DNA of 64,000 nt from an uncultured Pseudomonadota bacterium (GTDB lineage Bacteria; Pseudomonadota; Gammaproteobacteria; Steroidobacterales; Steroidobacteraceae), in contig CAIKZZ010000034.1 of the NCBI GenBank assembly GCA_903832085.1, forward strand, positions 54,925-118,924. The letters run 5' to 3'. How positions within the stretch are numbered: the stretch's first letter is position 1; each line of letters starts with the position of its first letter. Of the stretch, positions 1-9,940 are shown piece after piece. Below the pieces are notes generated by a model. It did no database searches. It was not told the DNA's origin and saw nothing but the letters and a program-made list of their open reading frames with translations. The position numbers and the translations under genes were made by a program.

Positions 1-523
1 TCAAAATAGCTTTGCGCGCGCAACCGCGGTTCTTGATCAAATGGGATTAACCATTTTAGATGCGCGCATTACACCGACGAGTAACGGCTTTTCTGTAGAG
101 ACCTATCTCGTACTCGAGGATACGGGAGGCGCTATCACTGACCGCACCCGCATTCACGAAATAGAGCAAGGTCTTTGGCGCAAACTGCGCGAAGAGCCGA
201 CCGCACCTGTGGTGGTGACACGCCGCGCGCCGCGCCAAGTCCGCATGTTCATGACACCCACCCAGATCAGCTTTACAGATGATCCACGTAATCAACGCAC
301 GGTACTTGAACTGGTTGCGTCTGACAGGCCGGGATTACTTTCAGAAGTTGGCAAGACGTTCATGAATGAACGCGTCAACCTGCATGGGGCTCGTATCTCA
401 ACCGTCGGCGAGCGTGCTGAGGACGTTTTTTACTTGTCAGACAATCGCGAGCAGGCACTGGATGAGCCCGCGCGCGCGCGGGTGGAGGCGGCCCTCATCG
501 CAGCGCTAGACCGCCGTGGCTGA
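1..523 (+). CDS. glnD: Bifunctional uridylyltransferase/uridylyl-removing enzyme GlnD, C-terminal part
   Basis: Only the last ~173 codons are present; the reading frame is open from base 2, so the gene begins before the window. GlnD modifies and de-modifies PII proteins in response to glutamine. What remains matches its C-terminal regulatory part: two ACT-like units, the second recognisable from DRPGLLSEVG and the NLHGARISTVGERAEDVFYL stretch typical of glutamine-sensing ACT domains. The nucleotidyltransferase and HD domains lie upstream, outside the window. The stop overlaps the start of dapC by 8 bases, so the two genes are probably co-transcribed. This glnD-dapC-dapD order is known from beta- and gammaproteobacteria, which supports the call. 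Confidence 0.93.
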   Translation, partial: QNSFARATAVLDQMGLTILDARITPTSNGFSVETYLVLEDTGGAITDRTRIHEIEQGLWRKLREEPTAPVVVTRRAPRQVRMFMTPTQISFTDDPRNQRTVLELVASDRPGLLSEVGKTFMNERVNLHGARISTVGERAEDVFYLSDNREQALDEPARARVEAALIAALDRRG

Positions 524-1751
524 GCAACGAGCACAGATAGTGCCGCTCCCGGTTAATCCAGGCCTCGCACAGCTCAAACCCTACCCGTTTGAGCGCTTAG
601 CAGCGCTGCTGCATGGCATATTGCCCCCAAGCGACTTCACTCCCATTGCGCTGTCAATCGGCGAGCCCAAGCATGCACCACCCTCATTTGTCATTGAGGA
701 ACTCACCCGCGCTCTAGGCGGCGTCGGCGTATACCCCGCCACCCTAGGGCTGCCTGAGTTCCGCCAGGCCGTTACAGGCTGGCTTACGCGTCGTTATGGC
801 CTACAGGGGCTCATTGATCCGGCCACCATGGTGCTGCCCGTGAATGGGACACGTGAGGCGCTGTTTGCGTTTGCACAGAGCCTGATTGACCCGACAACCG
901 CTCGGCTGGTGGCTATGCCAAATCCGGGTTACCAGATCTACGAGGGCGCGGCCCTACTCGCCGGTGCCACGCCCTACTTTCTGAACACACACCCAGAGCA
1001 CGACTTCCTGCCCTACCTTGAGGCCGTCCCTGATCACGTCTGGGAACGTTGTAGCCTGCTGTATTTGTGCTCTCCGGGTAACCCGACAGGCGCCACGGCC
1101 TCGCTCGAGTTCATGGCTCTGGCGTTGAAGCTCGCTGATCGTTTCGGTTTTGTGATTGCCGCCGACGAGTGCTACTCGGAAATATACGATAGCGAAGCTG
1201 CACCACCGCTGGGCTTTCTCGAAGCCTGCCGCCAATTGGGCCGCACAGGCTTTGATCGCGTGGTGGTGTTTCACAGTCTATCGAAACGCTCAAGCTTACC
1301 GGGCTTGCGCTCAGGCTTCGTCGCAGGCGACGCGCAGCTCATTGCGAACTTCCGTCAGTACCGCACCTACCACGGTTGTGCGTTGCCGATACACGTACAA
1401 CGCGCGAGCATTAAAGCATGGGATGACGATACTCACGTCCTTACAAACCGCGCGCTCTACCGAGCCAAATTTGCGGCCGTACTACCGATTCTTGCCGAGG
1501 TGCTCCCCGTCTTTCGCCCAGCGGGAAGTTTTTACCTTTGGCCGTTCGTCGGCGCTGATGACGAAGCCTTTACCCGTGAGCTGTATGCACAGACTCACGT
1601 AACAGTTGTACCCGGCAGCTATCTTGCGCGCGATACGGGTGATGGCAACCCAGGGGCTGGTCGAGTACGCATTTCCCTTGTGGCGCCAATCGATGAATGC
1701 ATCGAAGCCGCCAATCGCATTTCCAATTTCATTAAGAGTCGAGCCACATGA
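516..1751 (+). CDS. dapC: Succinyldiaminopimelate transaminase DapC
   Basis: This 411-residue PLP-dependent class I/II aminotransferase would convert N-succinyl-2-amino-6-ketopimelate and glutamate to N-succinyl-LL-diaminopimelate, a step in lysine and peptidoglycan synthesis. The fold-type I signature is visible: the PGNPTGA loop, the DECYSEIY strand, and the PLP lysine in [16 protein letters not shown] with the phosphate-binding arginine after it. The start is a GTG lying inside the last codons of glnD. The stop overlaps the ATG of dapD in an ATGA-type junction. Position directly before dapD separates it from generic aspartate aminotransferases. Confidence 0.93.
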   Translation: MAEQRAQIVPLPVNPGLAQLKPYPFERLAALLHGILPPSDFTPIALSIGEPKHAPPSFVIEELTRALGGVGVYPATLGLPEFRQAVTGWLTRRYGLQGLIDPATMVLPVNGTREALFAFAQSLIDPTTARLVAMPNPGYQIYEGAALLAGATPYFLNTHPEHDFLPYLEAVPDHVWERCSLLYLCSPGNPTGATASLEFMALALKLADRFGFVIAADECYSEIYDSEAAPPLGFLEACRQLGRTGFDRVVVFHSLSKRSSLPGLRSGFVAGDAQLIANFRQYRTYHGCALPIHVQRASIKAWDDDTHVLTNRALYRAKFAAVLPILAEVLPVFRPAGSFYLWPFVGADDEAFTRELYAQTHVTVVPGSYLARDTGDGNPGAGRVRISLVAPIDECIEAANRISNFIKSRAT

Positions 1752-2569
1752 CTGACACACGCATCGCCATCATCGAAGGTCACTGGGATTCACGTGGCGA
1801 ACTCAACCCAACGAGCGCACCAGCAGAACTGATCACAGCCCTACACTCAGTGATCATGGATCTCGATAGCGGCCGGGTGCGGGTCGCAGAACCAACCGCA
1901 TCTGGGTGGGTGGTCAACCAGTGGCTAAAAAAAGCCGTCCTCTTGTATTTCAGAGTCAATGACAATCAAGCCATGGCCGCCCAGTACACTAATTACTTTG
2001 ACAAAGTTCCACTGAAGTATGCGGGCCTAAGCGAGGCTGAACTGCGTGCGATGGGCACCCGAGTCGTGCCACCCGCGGTTGCGCGCCGCGGCGCTTACAT
2101 CGCATCTGGCGTCGTGCTCATGCCCAGCTATGTCAACATCGGCGCCTACGTCGATACCGGCACGATGGTCGATACTTGGGCAACCGTGGGTTCGTGCGCC
2201 CAGATTGGCAAGAACGTGCATCTGTCCGGAGGTGTCGGTATTGGCGGGGTACTTGAACCGCTACAAGCCAATCCCACTATCGTCGAGGACGGTTGCTTTA
2301 TCGGCGCCCGCTCGGAGATTGTTGAAGGCGTGATCGTGGAACGTGGTGCTGTCATTTCGATGGGCGTCTTCATCGGCGCCAGCACAAAAATATACGATCG
2401 GGAAACAGGCGCCGTCACATATGGTCGGGTACCTGCAGGCGCGGTGGTTGTTGCGGGTAATTTACCGTCAGCGGATGGCAAGTATTCGCTGTACTGCGCG
2501 GTCATCGTCAAGAAAGTGGATGAAAAAACTCGCGCGAAGACTTCGATTAATGAGCTACTGCGCGACTAG
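1748..2569 (+). CDS. dapD: 2,3,4,5-tetrahydropyridine-2,6-dicarboxylate N-succinyltransferase DapD
   Basis: DapD transfers succinyl from succinyl-CoA to tetrahydrodipicolinate, the step before DapC. The 273-residue length is that of the family. The N-terminal helical domain is followed by a left-handed beta-helix made of hexapeptide repeats, roughly residues 100-220, with glycine-rich turns such as [16 protein letters not shown] and a conserved [20 protein letters not shown] segment. Translation is coupled to dapC by a 4-base overlap. The third enzyme of the branch, DapE, lies about 5 kb downstream on the same strand, separated by the inverted pst genes. Confidence 0.96.
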   Translation: MTDTRIAIIEGHWDSRGELNPTSAPAELITALHSVIMDLDSGRVRVAEPTASGWVVNQWLKKAVLLYFRVNDNQAMAAQYTNYFDKVPLKYAGLSEAELRAMGTRVVPPAVARRGAYIASGVVLMPSYVNIGAYVDTGTMVDTWATVGSCAQIGKNVHLSGGVGIGGVLEPLQANPTIVEDGCFIGARSEIVEGVIVERGAVISMGVFIGASTKIYDRETGAVTYGRVPAGAVVVAGNLPSADGKYSLYCAVIVKKVDEKTRAKTSINELLRD

Positions 2570-2632
2570 CCACGCTTTTGGCACCGGCCAAATTGCCCCA
2601 CAGTGATCAACCCTTTGACGGCACTCATCGGC

Positions 2633-3385
2633 TCAACAGTCACGATTCGATACATTGGCTAAGTGCGCTCTGAACTCTTCTTGCTTCTGGATCGATTTAA
2701 CAGGATGGTACATGGTATTCGCATTCAACTGATGCGCTTGCCAGTCGTGCCGAAACACAATTCCTTTAAGGGCATCAACACATTTCACAGACAGGTTATT
2801 GTGCAGAGCAAGCGTATGAAAAATATACTCAATAAATTTATCCACTTTCGGATGCCTGCAAGCGAATTGCTCAACAAGCTGCAATAGCTTTGCCGAAGCG
2901 CGCATTGCGCAAACCATTCCGCGCGCGCATGGCAAGCTCAACGCCGGTGTGATTGAGCGTGCATGAGCCCAAACATCAGCCTCTCGAGACTCAACAATCC
3001 AACTCTTTGATGAAAGCAGATCCGCACCTAAGTTAGCAGCATCGATCTCACCTATCAACGTAGTTCGCGGCACGAAAACGTCATCTTCAAGAAACCAAAC
3101 GTTTTCATAAGCAGTATTCAACCGACAGAAATACAAAAGCGCCTTATCCCAAGCACTGACGCGTAGCCCTGGTGCCTTGCTGAGACGATTGAACCGATTA
3201 AATCCACTATCCCCACATACAGTGTCATCAAGTTGAACAAACTTTATACGATGGTCGGTGGGCACCTGGAAATCATTATCGTCGACAAAATAAAACACGT
3301 CGTAGTCGTCGTCACGCCCAGTCTTACTATAGAAATCTACCAGCTCTGATTTAGGCCTTAAACTCAGGATTGCGATTGCATTCAT
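2633..3385 (-). CDS. Glycosyltransferase-like protein with EDDV motif
   Basis: The 250-residue product is not assigned to a named family with certainty. It starts MNAIAILSLRP and looks like a small GT-A-fold enzyme. An acidic VWFLEDDVFVP stretch near residue 100 resembles the metal-binding DxD-type site of GT25-like and related surface-sugar transferases, and WDKALLYF before it is typical of such folds. There is no signal peptide or membrane segment, so it is probably cytosolic. The gene sits alone between dapD (convergent) and pstB (same strand), looking like an insertion in an otherwise conserved housekeeping order. Nine G residues directly precede the ATG on the coding strand. Substrate unknown. 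Confidence 0.6.
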   Translation of the reverse strand: MNAIAILSLRPKSELVDFYSKTGRDDDYDVFYFVDDNDFQVPTDHRIKFVQLDDTVCGDSGFNRFNRLSKAPGLRVSAWDKALLYFCRLNTAYENVWFLEDDVFVPRTTLIGEIDAANLGADLLSSKSWIVESREADVWAHARSITPALSLPCARGMVCAMRASAKLLQLVEQFACRHPKVDKFIEYIFHTLALHNNLSVKCVDALKGIVFRHDWQAHQLNANTMYHPVKSIQKQEEFRAHLANVSNRDC

Positions 3386-3394
3386 CCCCCCCCC
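3386..3394 (-). repeat. Poly-G (G9) tract abutting a start codon
   Basis: Nine C residues on the + strand read as G9 on the coding strand and end immediately before the ATG at 3385, preceded by GCGA. The tract therefore is the ribosome-binding region of the glycosyltransferase-like gene. A change in length would alter Shine-Dalgarno spacing, which is a known route to phase variation in other bacteria. Whether it varies here is inference. Confidence 0.5.
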
Positions 3395-3475
3395 TCGCTA
3401 CTCGTGAGCCTACATACAACGACGTGACTCGAATCAAACTGACACACCCCGGCAAAGCCTCAATGGCTCGCACTG

Positions 3476-3499
3476 AGGCCGATGTTCGAATATCGGCCT
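3476..3499 (-). terminator. Perfect 8-bp hairpin downstream of pstB
   Basis: An 8-bp perfect inverted repeat (AGGCCGAT / ATCGGCCT) with an 8-base loop lies 35-58 bases past the pstB stop and before the next gene on that strand. There is no clear U-tract after it in either direction, so it may be a Rho-independent-like pause, an mRNA 3'-end stabiliser, or the boundary between pstB and the glycosyltransferase-like gene. Confidence 0.4.
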
Positions 3500-3533
3500 A
3501 AACCGAGAGATACCCACAATCAACAAGGAACTA

Positions 3534-4427
3534 TTAGCCAAAACGACCCGTGATGTAATCCTCAGTCAATTTATGGCGCGGATTGGTAAACATCTGATTG
3601 GTAGAGCCCACCTCAATGACGTTACCGAGGTGAAAATATGCCGTGCGTTGCGACACGCGAGCAGCCTGCTGCATATTATGCGTCACGATTACGATGGCGT
3701 AATTCTGACGTAGCTCGTCAATTAGATCCTCGACTCGAGCCGTCGCCACAGGATCGAGCGCCGAGCATGGCTCGTCCATCAAAATGACCTCAGGGTCCAC
3801 CGCGATGGCTCTCGCAATACACAAGCGCTGTTGCTGACCACCCGACAAGCCCGTACCGGGCTGATCGAGCCGATCCTTAACCTCGTCCCAAAGGCCTGCT
3901 TTGCGCAGCGATGTCTGCACGATCTCATCGAGATCCGCGCGTGTGGGGGCAAGCCCATGTATGCGTGGGCCGTATGCAATATTCTCAAATATGGATTTTG
4001 GAAAAGGATTTGGGTGTTGAAACACCATGCCGACGCGCGCGCGCAACTGCACAACGTCTTCACTCCTATCGTAGATATCCTTACCGTCCAAGGTAATGGT
4101 CCCGCTGACACGCGCAGCCGCAATCGTGTCATTCATGCGATTTAAGCAGCGCAAAAACGTTGACTTACCGCAACCTGATGGGCCAATGAAGGCGATCACT
4201 GAATTTCGACCAATATCGATATTGACATCAGCAATCGCTTTCTTTGCGCCATAGTGCACGCTGACCTGGCGCGCCGTCATAACCGGATCCTGCACGGTCA
4301 CCTGGCCAATTGTTTGTGTATCAATTGCAGCGCCCGGCGCTGACTGATCACCAGCCGCAGAGACAGTTGCTCGGGGCACCGCAAACTTCGCAGCATCCAC
4401 AACGACATCACGCGTGTCACTTGCCAT
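3534..4427 (-). CDS. pstB: Phosphate ABC transporter ATP-binding protein PstB
   Basis: PstB is the cytoplasmic ATPase of the high-affinity PstSCAB phosphate importer. Walker A (GPSGCGKST), the ABC signature (LSGGQQQRL), Walker B ([13 protein letters not shown]) and the H-loop ([12 protein letters not shown]) are all present. The protein has an unusual leader of about 45 residues before the canonical start of the domain. The ATG at 4427 is chosen over an in-frame TTG two codons earlier because AGAGG lies 9 bases upstream of it. It follows pstA with an 18-base gap. With PhoU and PhoR it would also take part in phosphate signalling. Confidence 0.96.
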   Translation of the reverse strand: MASDTRDVVVDAAKFAVPRATVSAAGDQSAPGAAIDTQTIGQVTVQDPVMTARQVSVHYGAKKAIADVNIDIGRNSVIAFIGPSGCGKSTFLRCLNRMNDTIAAARVSGTITLDGKDIYDRSEDVVQLRARVGMVFQHPNPFPKSIFENIAYGPRIHGLAPTRADLDEIVQTSLRKAGLWDEVKDRLDQPGTGLSGGQQQRLCIARAIAVDPEVILMDEPCSALDPVATARVEDLIDELRQNYAIVIVTHNMQQAARVSQRTAYFHLGNVIEVGSTNQMFTNPRHKLTEDYITGRFG

Positions 4428-4445
4428 GGTCAAAAAACCTCTGCG

Positions 4446-5762
4446 CTACCAGCGCCGCTCAAACCGATTACGAAGTATCATTGCGAGCGCATTCATAAGC
4501 AGCAAAAATATCAAGAGCACGATAATCGCCCCTGAGGTGCGCTCTACAAACGCTTGCTCCGAACTACTAGACCACAAGTAGATCTGCACTGGTAGCACCG
4601 TTGCAGAATCACTGAGTGCTCGCGGCACATCTGCGATGAACGCGACCATCCCAATCATCAACAAAGGGGCACTTTCGCCCAGTGCTCGCGCCATACCAAT
4701 GATTGCACCCGTAAGAATGCCAGGCATCGCCAGTGGTAGCACATGATGCGTCACCATCTGTACGGGCGAGGCGCCCATACCAAACGCCGCCTGCCGAATC
4801 GCAGGCGGGACCGCTTTCAATGCGGCTCGGCTCGCAATGATAATCGTGGGCAGCGTCATCAGTGTCAGCACCAAGCCACCCACGATCGGCGCTGAACGCG
4901 GCAAGCCAAAGAACTGAATAAAGACTGCAAGCCCCAGCAAACCAAACACGATGGACGGAACGGCCGCCAAATTATTGATATTGACTTCAATAAAATCCGT
5001 ATAACGATTGCGAACGGCAAATTCCTCCAAATACACTGCCGCTGCCACACCAATCGGTAGCGACAAGCACACGGTCACAAGCAAGGTCAACATCGATCCG
5101 ACCAGCGCACCCAAGATGCCGGCTTGCTCAGGCTCGCGCGAGTCGCCATGTGTGAAGAGGCCGGTGTTAAACTGTTCTTTTAAGCGATGCTCAGCGAGCA
5201 AAGCCTGAATCCACCCAAACTCAAGGTCGCTGACGGTGCGATCGGCTTCAGGGGTGTTTTGGCTGATGCGTCCCTTCACGACAAGATCGACCCGGTCGCT
5301 TGCAAGCAAAGCCACACGCTCGGTGGTGCCGATCAGTTGCGGATTCTTTACCACCCGATCACGTAAAATCGTGTCGGCTGAGTTGCTGAGCAAGCCATAA
5401 AGCTTGCGCTTCTCATCGCGCTCGGTGACATCACTGAACCGGTTGCGTAATGCGGCCTTCACGACAGCCTCGTAGTCACCCTGAGCAAGATCCGCCGGAG
5501 CAAGCTTACCGTCTGGGGCAATATCAGCCGCCGAATAAGTCACATCTAGCGTGACGTAGGCCTGTTTAAACGCGCCAATGCCTTTGGAGATGATGGTAGA
5601 AAACAGCACTACAACAAACAACAAACCCAAGGTAACGGCGACGATCCCATAGGTGCGAAATCGCAACTCCGCCCGATAGCGTCGCTTAAGACTTGCAGCC
5701 ACCAACCGCTGCGTCCGCTGGCCGCGGGTCTCAAAAGGAGTTGCGTTATTTGTATTGTTCAC
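4446..5762 (-). CDS. pstA: Phosphate ABC transporter permease PstA
   Basis: PstA forms one half of the membrane channel of the phosphate importer. The product is about 438 residues, much longer than the ~300-residue E. coli PstA. The N-terminal transmembrane helix is followed by a large periplasmic region (about residues 60-220) before the usual five-helix permease domain, which carries the coupling-helix region around ASRAALKAVPPAIRQAAFGMGA. This long form is known in Pseudomonas-type bacteria. I place the start at the GTG at 5762, which overlaps the pstC stop by 17 bases; an upstream open frame would run deep into pstC. The gene sits between pstC and pstB. Confidence 0.93.
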   Translation of the reverse strand: MNNTNNATPFETRGQRTQRLVAASLKRRYRAELRFRTYGIVAVTLGLLFVVVLFSTIISKGIGAFKQAYVTLDVTYSAADIAPDGKLAPADLAQGDYEAVVKAALRNRFSDVTERDEKRKLYGLLSNSADTILRDRVVKNPQLIGTTERVALLASDRVDLVVKGRISQNTPEADRTVSDLEFGWIQALLAEHRLKEQFNTGLFTHGDSREPEQAGILGALVGSMLTLLVTVCLSLPIGVAAAVYLEEFAVRNRYTDFIEVNINNLAAVPSIVFGLLGLAVFIQFFGLPRSAPIVGGLVLTLMTLPTIIIASRAALKAVPPAIRQAAFGMGASPVQMVTHHVLPLAMPGILTGAIIGMARALGESAPLLMIGMVAFIADVPRALSDSATVLPVQIYLWSSSSEQAFVERTSGAIIVLLIFLLLMNALAMILRNRFERRW

Positions 5763-7134
5763 TGTAGCGGCGCACGATGCGTAAGGCGATGATATTAAGC
5801 ACGAGGGTGGCAAAGAAAAGGACCAAGCCAAGCGCGAATGCAGACAGTGTTTTTGGACTATCAAACTCGCTATCACCAACCAACAGCGAGACGATTTGAA
5901 CCGTGACGGTGGTGACCGCCTCAAGCGGGTTGGCCGTCAACTTAGCGGTCAACCCTGCCGCCATCACCACAATCATCGTTTCACCGATGGCTCGCGACAC
6001 GGCGAGCAGTACACCACCGACAATGCCTGGGAGCGCTGCCGGTAACACCACCCGACGAATGGTTTCCGACTTCGTGGCGCCAAGCGCATACGCGCCATTA
6101 CGCAATCCCAGCGGCACTGCGGTCAACATATCATCCGCAAGCGATGACACAAACGGCACAATCATGATTCCCATAACCAGACCCGCTGCCAGTGCACTTT
6201 CAGCAGACACCGCTACACCAAGCGCCTGCCCCACGCCACGTAGCAACGGCCCCACCGTCAGAACTGCAAAAAAACCATACACAACCGTTGGTATGCCCGC
6301 GAGCAACTCCAACAAAGGCTTCGCAACGGTGCGCACGCGACGGTCTGCATATTCCGAAAGATAAATTGCGGACAGTAACCCAATCGGCACAGCCACTAAC
6401 ATGGCAATGAGTGCGATGAGCGCGGTTCCAGCGAAAAGCGGGACCGCTCCGAATGCACCAGAAGAACCGACCTGGTCTGCTCGAGTGGCCAGCTGCGGGC
6501 TCCAAGATGTCCCAAGCAGGAACTTAAAAATCGGCACTAGATGAAAAAACCGCAGCGCCTCATACAGCACTGAGAGAATGATCCCAACGGTGGTTAAGAT
6601 TGCTATCAGCGAGCACAGCACCAGGGCAAGCTTAACTACCCACTCAACGCCGTTGCGGGCGCGCAAAGTGGGCGAAATACGTGACCATGCAACGCTTGCG
6701 CCAATCAGACTTACGCTAAGCGCAACCAGCCCGCCTGCGGTGCGACTTAATGCATCAAGCCGTATCCACTCTTGGGCCGCCGCCCGTACGTCGGGACGTA
6801 CGTCGCCTAGCGCCGCACCGCCGTGAGCGAGGCGCAGCACTTCATCCATTAGTAACCGTCGCTGCCCCGCACTTGCCGTCAGGTAGTCACCTGACAAATG
6901 CGACATCACAACGTCGAGAATGTGGTGCTGACCCACGACGTGCCATACAGCCAGCAATAGCAACGCAGGTACCGCGCACCAAAGGCCGGTCAAGACGCCG
7001 TAATAACCCGGAAGTGAATGCAATTGGGCCGCACTGCGCAACCCGCCGACAACGGCAATGGAGCGCCGGCGCCCCAACCAGTAGGACATCGCACTCAGAC
7101 CAAGAATCGCGATAATGACGCTCAAGTTTTGCAT
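5746..7134 (-). CDS. pstC: Phosphate ABC transporter permease PstC
   Basis: PstC is the second permease of the Pst importer. It has several transmembrane segments, an N-terminal extension with two helices and a periplasmic stretch, and the conserved permease core with the GTALIALIAMLVAVPIGLL and SRAIGETMIVVMAAG segments (EAA-like coupling region at LGLRNGAYALGATKSETIRR). At about 462 residues it is the long PstC type. The ATG at 7134 is preferred over the GTG at 7140 because AGGCGA is then 6 bases upstream. It is the first gene of pstC-pstA-pstB, and a PhoB-type box lies just over 100 bases upstream. Confidence 0.94.
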   Translation of the reverse strand: MQNLSVIIAILGLSAMSYWLGRRRSIAVVGGLRSAAQLHSLPGYYGVLTGLWCAVPALLLLAVWHVVGQHHILDVVMSHLSGDYLTASAGQRRLLMDEVLRLAHGGAALGDVRPDVRAAAQEWIRLDALSRTAGGLVALSVSLIGASVAWSRISPTLRARNGVEWVVKLALVLCSLIAILTTVGIILSVLYEALRFFHLVPIFKFLLGTSWSPQLATRADQVGSSGAFGAVPLFAGTALIALIAMLVAVPIGLLSAIYLSEYADRRVRTVAKPLLELLAGIPTVVYGFFAVLTVGPLLRGVGQALGVAVSAESALAAGLVMGIMIVPFVSSLADDMLTAVPLGLRNGAYALGATKSETIRRVVLPAALPGIVGGVLLAVSRAIGETMIVVMAAGLTAKLTANPLEAVTTVTVQIVSLLVGDSEFDSPKTLSAFALGLVLFFATLVLNIIALRIVRRYSEQYK

Positions 7135-7245
7135 GCGCACTCGCCTAAGAACTCAACGCACTCGCGGCATCCGTTAGCGGCGCTACACGCGGCCCAGCGA
7201 TGCCGACCTTAAAAAGTGAGCACTCTTCTGAGCAGCAAACAGTAT

Positions 7246-7274
7246 CGACAGCAATTGTTACGAAATTGTGACAA
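7246..7274 (-). promoter_or_regulatory. Pho box (three half-sites) upstream of pstC
   Basis: On the minus strand three 7-base half-sites, TTGTCAC, TCGTAAC and GCTGTCG, are separated by two identical AATT spacers, giving the 11-base period expected of PhoB sites (consensus CTGTCAT). It lies about 110 bases upstream of the pstC start and points toward it. The intergenic region is shared with the divergent dapE, but the orientation favours pstC. Confidence 0.75.
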
Positions 7275-7437
7275 TTAGGTATTCAATTTATTAATCAATC
7301 TCTTAGACATCGATTATCGACGTTCTAGGCTACCAGGCAATGCGCGCTACCTTGCCTTGGCACACTAACCCTTGCCGGTCGGCGGTGGCATACGTATAAA
7401 CTCTCTTAACTACATCACTTAACTGATATTCGCTCTT

Positions 7438-8568
7438 ATGACAGACGCGCTTGCACTGACCCAAGAATTGATTCGCTGCCAGTCCATCAGCCCCGCAGAC
7501 GCAGGCTGCCAGGATCTGATGATTGAACGATTACGCGCACTCGGTTTTACCATCGAGCATCTGCCCTTTGGACCCGTTAAAAACTTCTGGGCCACCCACG
7601 GCGAGACGAGTGCACCCACTTTTTGTTTCGCAGGCCATACAGACGTCGTGCCCACGGGACCTCTCGAGGAGTGGCATTCTGACCCGTTCGTACCGACCAT
7701 CCGCGATGGCCTACTGTTCGGCCGAGGCGCTGCAGATATGAAAAGCGGCCTTGCCGCCATGATCACAGCAACCGAAGCGTTTTTAAAGAAACACCCTAAG
7801 CACCGTGGCCGCATCGCTTTTTTGATTACCAGTGACGAGGAAGGCCCATCAGTGGATGGCACACGCCGCGTCGTCGAAGTGCTGAAAGCACGCACCGAAC
7901 GCATCGATTGGTGCCTCGTTGGTGAGCCCACCAGTGAGCAACTCTTAGGCGATGTCATTAAAATTGGCCGCCGCGGGTCACTCAGCGGACGCCTCACCGT
8001 CCACGGCACGCAAGGGCATATCGCCTATCCGCAGTTAGCGGATAACCCCATTCATCGCTTTGCGCCCGCACTCGACGAACTTGTGAACCACCACTGGGAC
8101 GCGGGCAATGAGCATTTTCAGCCGACCAGCTTTCAAGTGTCCAATTTCAATGCGGGCACCGGCGCGCCCAACGTGATTCCCGGGGAACTCAAGGCGCGCT
8201 TTAACATCCGTTGGTCACCGATCCAGACCGTGGAATCACTACAAAGCGCTGTGATACAGATACTCAAAAAACATGGTGTCAAACATACTTTGGATTGGTT
8301 CGTATCGGGACTGCCCTTCTACACTCCACCGGGCGTGCTTTCCACTGCGGTCAGCAAATCCATCGGCGAAGCCCTCGAGCGCACACCAGCTTTGACCACG
8401 GGTGGCGGCACCTCAGATGGCCGATTTATCGCCCCGCTCGGGGCTGAGGTTATCGAACTAGGTGTCATTAACCGCACAATTCACAAGGTGAACGAACATG
8501 TGCGTGTAGAGGACATTGATCGCTTAAGTGCAACTTACGAGCGCGTGCTGCACAATCTGCTGGGTTAG
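7438..8568 (+). CDS. dapE: Succinyl-diaminopimelate desuccinylase DapE
   Basis: DapE is the zinc-dependent M20 amidohydrolase that removes succinate from N-succinyl-LL-diaminopimelate, completing the succinylase branch started by DapD and DapC upstream. The metal and catalytic residues are visible: His and Asp in FAGHTDVVP, Asp in GRGAADMKSG, the Glu pair in TSDEEGPSVDGTRR, and the C-terminal histidine in NRTIHKVNEHV. The 376-residue length is standard. It is transcribed away from pstC. Its separation from glnD-dapC-dapD by the inverted pst genes suggests a rearrangement of an ancestral dap cluster. Confidence 0.96.
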   Translation: MTDALALTQELIRCQSISPADAGCQDLMIERLRALGFTIEHLPFGPVKNFWATHGETSAPTFCFAGHTDVVPTGPLEEWHSDPFVPTIRDGLLFGRGAADMKSGLAAMITATEAFLKKHPKHRGRIAFLITSDEEGPSVDGTRRVVEVLKARTERIDWCLVGEPTSEQLLGDVIKIGRRGSLSGRLTVHGTQGHIAYPQLADNPIHRFAPALDELVNHHWDAGNEHFQPTSFQVSNFNAGTGAPNVIPGELKARFNIRWSPIQTVESLQSAVIQILKKHGVKHTLDWFVSGLPFYTPPGVLSTAVSKSIGEALERTPALTTGGGTSDGRFIAPLGAEVIELGVINRTIHKVNEHVRVEDIDRLSATYERVLHNLLG

Positions 8569-8580
8569 AGGACGTGCGCT

Positions 8581-9096
8581 CTAGCGCGTGCGCGCCAACG
8601 ATAAATTAATCAGGACACCACTCAAGCCGAGCGCAGCTAAGGCCAGCGAGACCCACAGGGGCATGGAAAACCCGAGCAGCGTCCAGTTAACGGCCTGGCA
8701 ATCACCGCCACCAGCGAGTACACGGGCGACGGCTTCGTAGAAGCCAAATATATCAACGAGGCTATAAAAGTCAGCTCCGCAAGACGGCAAACTGCCAAGC
8801 GGCTGCGCCTGCATCCACACGTGTCTAAGCGCGACTGCAACGCCAGCACCAGCCGTCAGACCAATAACGCTTGCCGACACACGTGCAACCCAGACCTTGC
8901 AAGGCACAACCGCTGCGAGCAAAAAGACCATTCCCAGACCACAGACTGCGATACGCTGCAGCACGCACATATTGCATGGAGCTAGGTGCAGCACATACTG
9001 CGCATAGAGGGCGAACGCCATCATTGCAGCACAAGCCACCGCCCCAACTGCGTTCCACTGCCGCGGCGTCAAGCCAAACATTAGACGCACAATCAT
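8581..9096 (-). CDS. dsbB: Disulfide bond formation protein DsbB
   Basis: DsbB reoxidises periplasmic DsbA and passes the electrons to quinones. The 171-residue protein has four predicted transmembrane helices. The first redox pair is CNMC at residues 41-44; the second is formed by the cysteines in LPSCGADF and GGDCQAVNW in the second periplasmic loop. It begins six bases after the phoU stop on the same strand, so it probably rides on the pstS-phoU transcript. It is convergent with dapE, from which it is separated by 12 bases. Confidence 0.92.
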   Translation of the reverse strand: MIVRLMFGLTPRQWNAVGAVACAAMMAFALYAQYVLHLAPCNMCVLQRIAVCGLGMVFLLAAVVPCKVWVARVSASVIGLTAGAGVAVALRHVWMQAQPLGSLPSCGADFYSLVDIFGFYEAVARVLAGGGDCQAVNWTLLGFSMPLWVSLALAALGLSGVLINLSLARTR

Positions 9097-9102
9097 GAGT
9101 CG

Positions 9103-9828
9103 CTAACGGTTACGCGCTTCGCGTAATTCACGCTCAACTGCATCGAGCGAGGTGTGACGAATATCCTTGCCGTGGACCATATAAACGACGTATTCGCAGA
9201 TATTTTTCGCATGATCCCCAACGCGCTCTAACGATCGGCCGACTTGCAACACGTCCAGCGCACGTCGAATCAGGCGCGGATCCTCCATCATGAAGGTAAT
9301 GCATTGCCGCTGAATCGCCTCATACTCCTCGTCTAAAATACGGTCTTCCCGACACACGCGCAGGGCGCTGTCAGCATCAAGACGCGCGAATGCATCCAGC
9401 GAATCGTGCAACATCTGCTGCGCCAACCGACCCAAGTGTCGGATCTCACGATACCGATCTGCCGGCCGCTCCATCAATGCTAAACGCAAGGACGTATGCC
9501 CAATTTTTTCAGCCTCATCCCCGACGCGCTCAAGGTCAGTAATTGTCTTAATAATAGCAACGATCAAACGCAAGTCAGACGCTGCCGGTGAGCGCGTGGC
9601 AAGTATCCGGCTACACTCCTCATCGATTGCAACCTCCATAGCATTGACCTCATGATCACCATGGACAACCTGCTCGCTCAGTTCGCTATTCGCTTCAGTC
9701 AGCGCTGCAACCGATAGACTCAGTTGACGCTCGACTAATCCACCCATCTGCAAAACATGCGCACGCACGCTTTCCAGATCTTCGTTATAGCGGCGCGAAA
9801 TATGGGGGCCTAACTCATTTACGTCCAT
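9103..9828 (-). CDS. phoU: Phosphate signalling/transport regulator PhoU
   Basis: PhoU couples the Pst transporter to PhoR and represses the Pho regulon when phosphate is ample. The product is about 241 residues with two repeated three-helix PhoU domains, each with the acidic metal-binding signature (DLERVGDEAEKIGH in the first, SLERVGDHAKNICEYVVY in the second). I start at the ATG at 9828, with GAAGG 8 bases upstream, rather than an in-frame TTG five codons earlier. It follows pstS by about 110 bases. Confidence 0.95.
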   Translation of the reverse strand: MDVNELGPHISRRYNEDLESVRAHVLQMGGLVERQLSLSVAALTEANSELSEQVVHGDHEVNAMEVAIDEECSRILATRSPAASDLRLIVAIIKTITDLERVGDEAEKIGHTSLRLALMERPADRYREIRHLGRLAQQMLHDSLDAFARLDADSALRVCREDRILDEEYEAIQRQCITFMMEDPRLIRRALDVLQVGRSLERVGDHAKNICEYVVYMVHGKDIRHTSLDAVERELREARNR

Positions 9829-9940
9829 GATTAACGCCTTCAATAACTTAGTTAATAGATAAGCCCACGCAGATCATAGCTCTACGCGGATCACACGCCA
9901 ACCAAACCTCAACTCTGCCACCGTCATACGCAATCAATCT

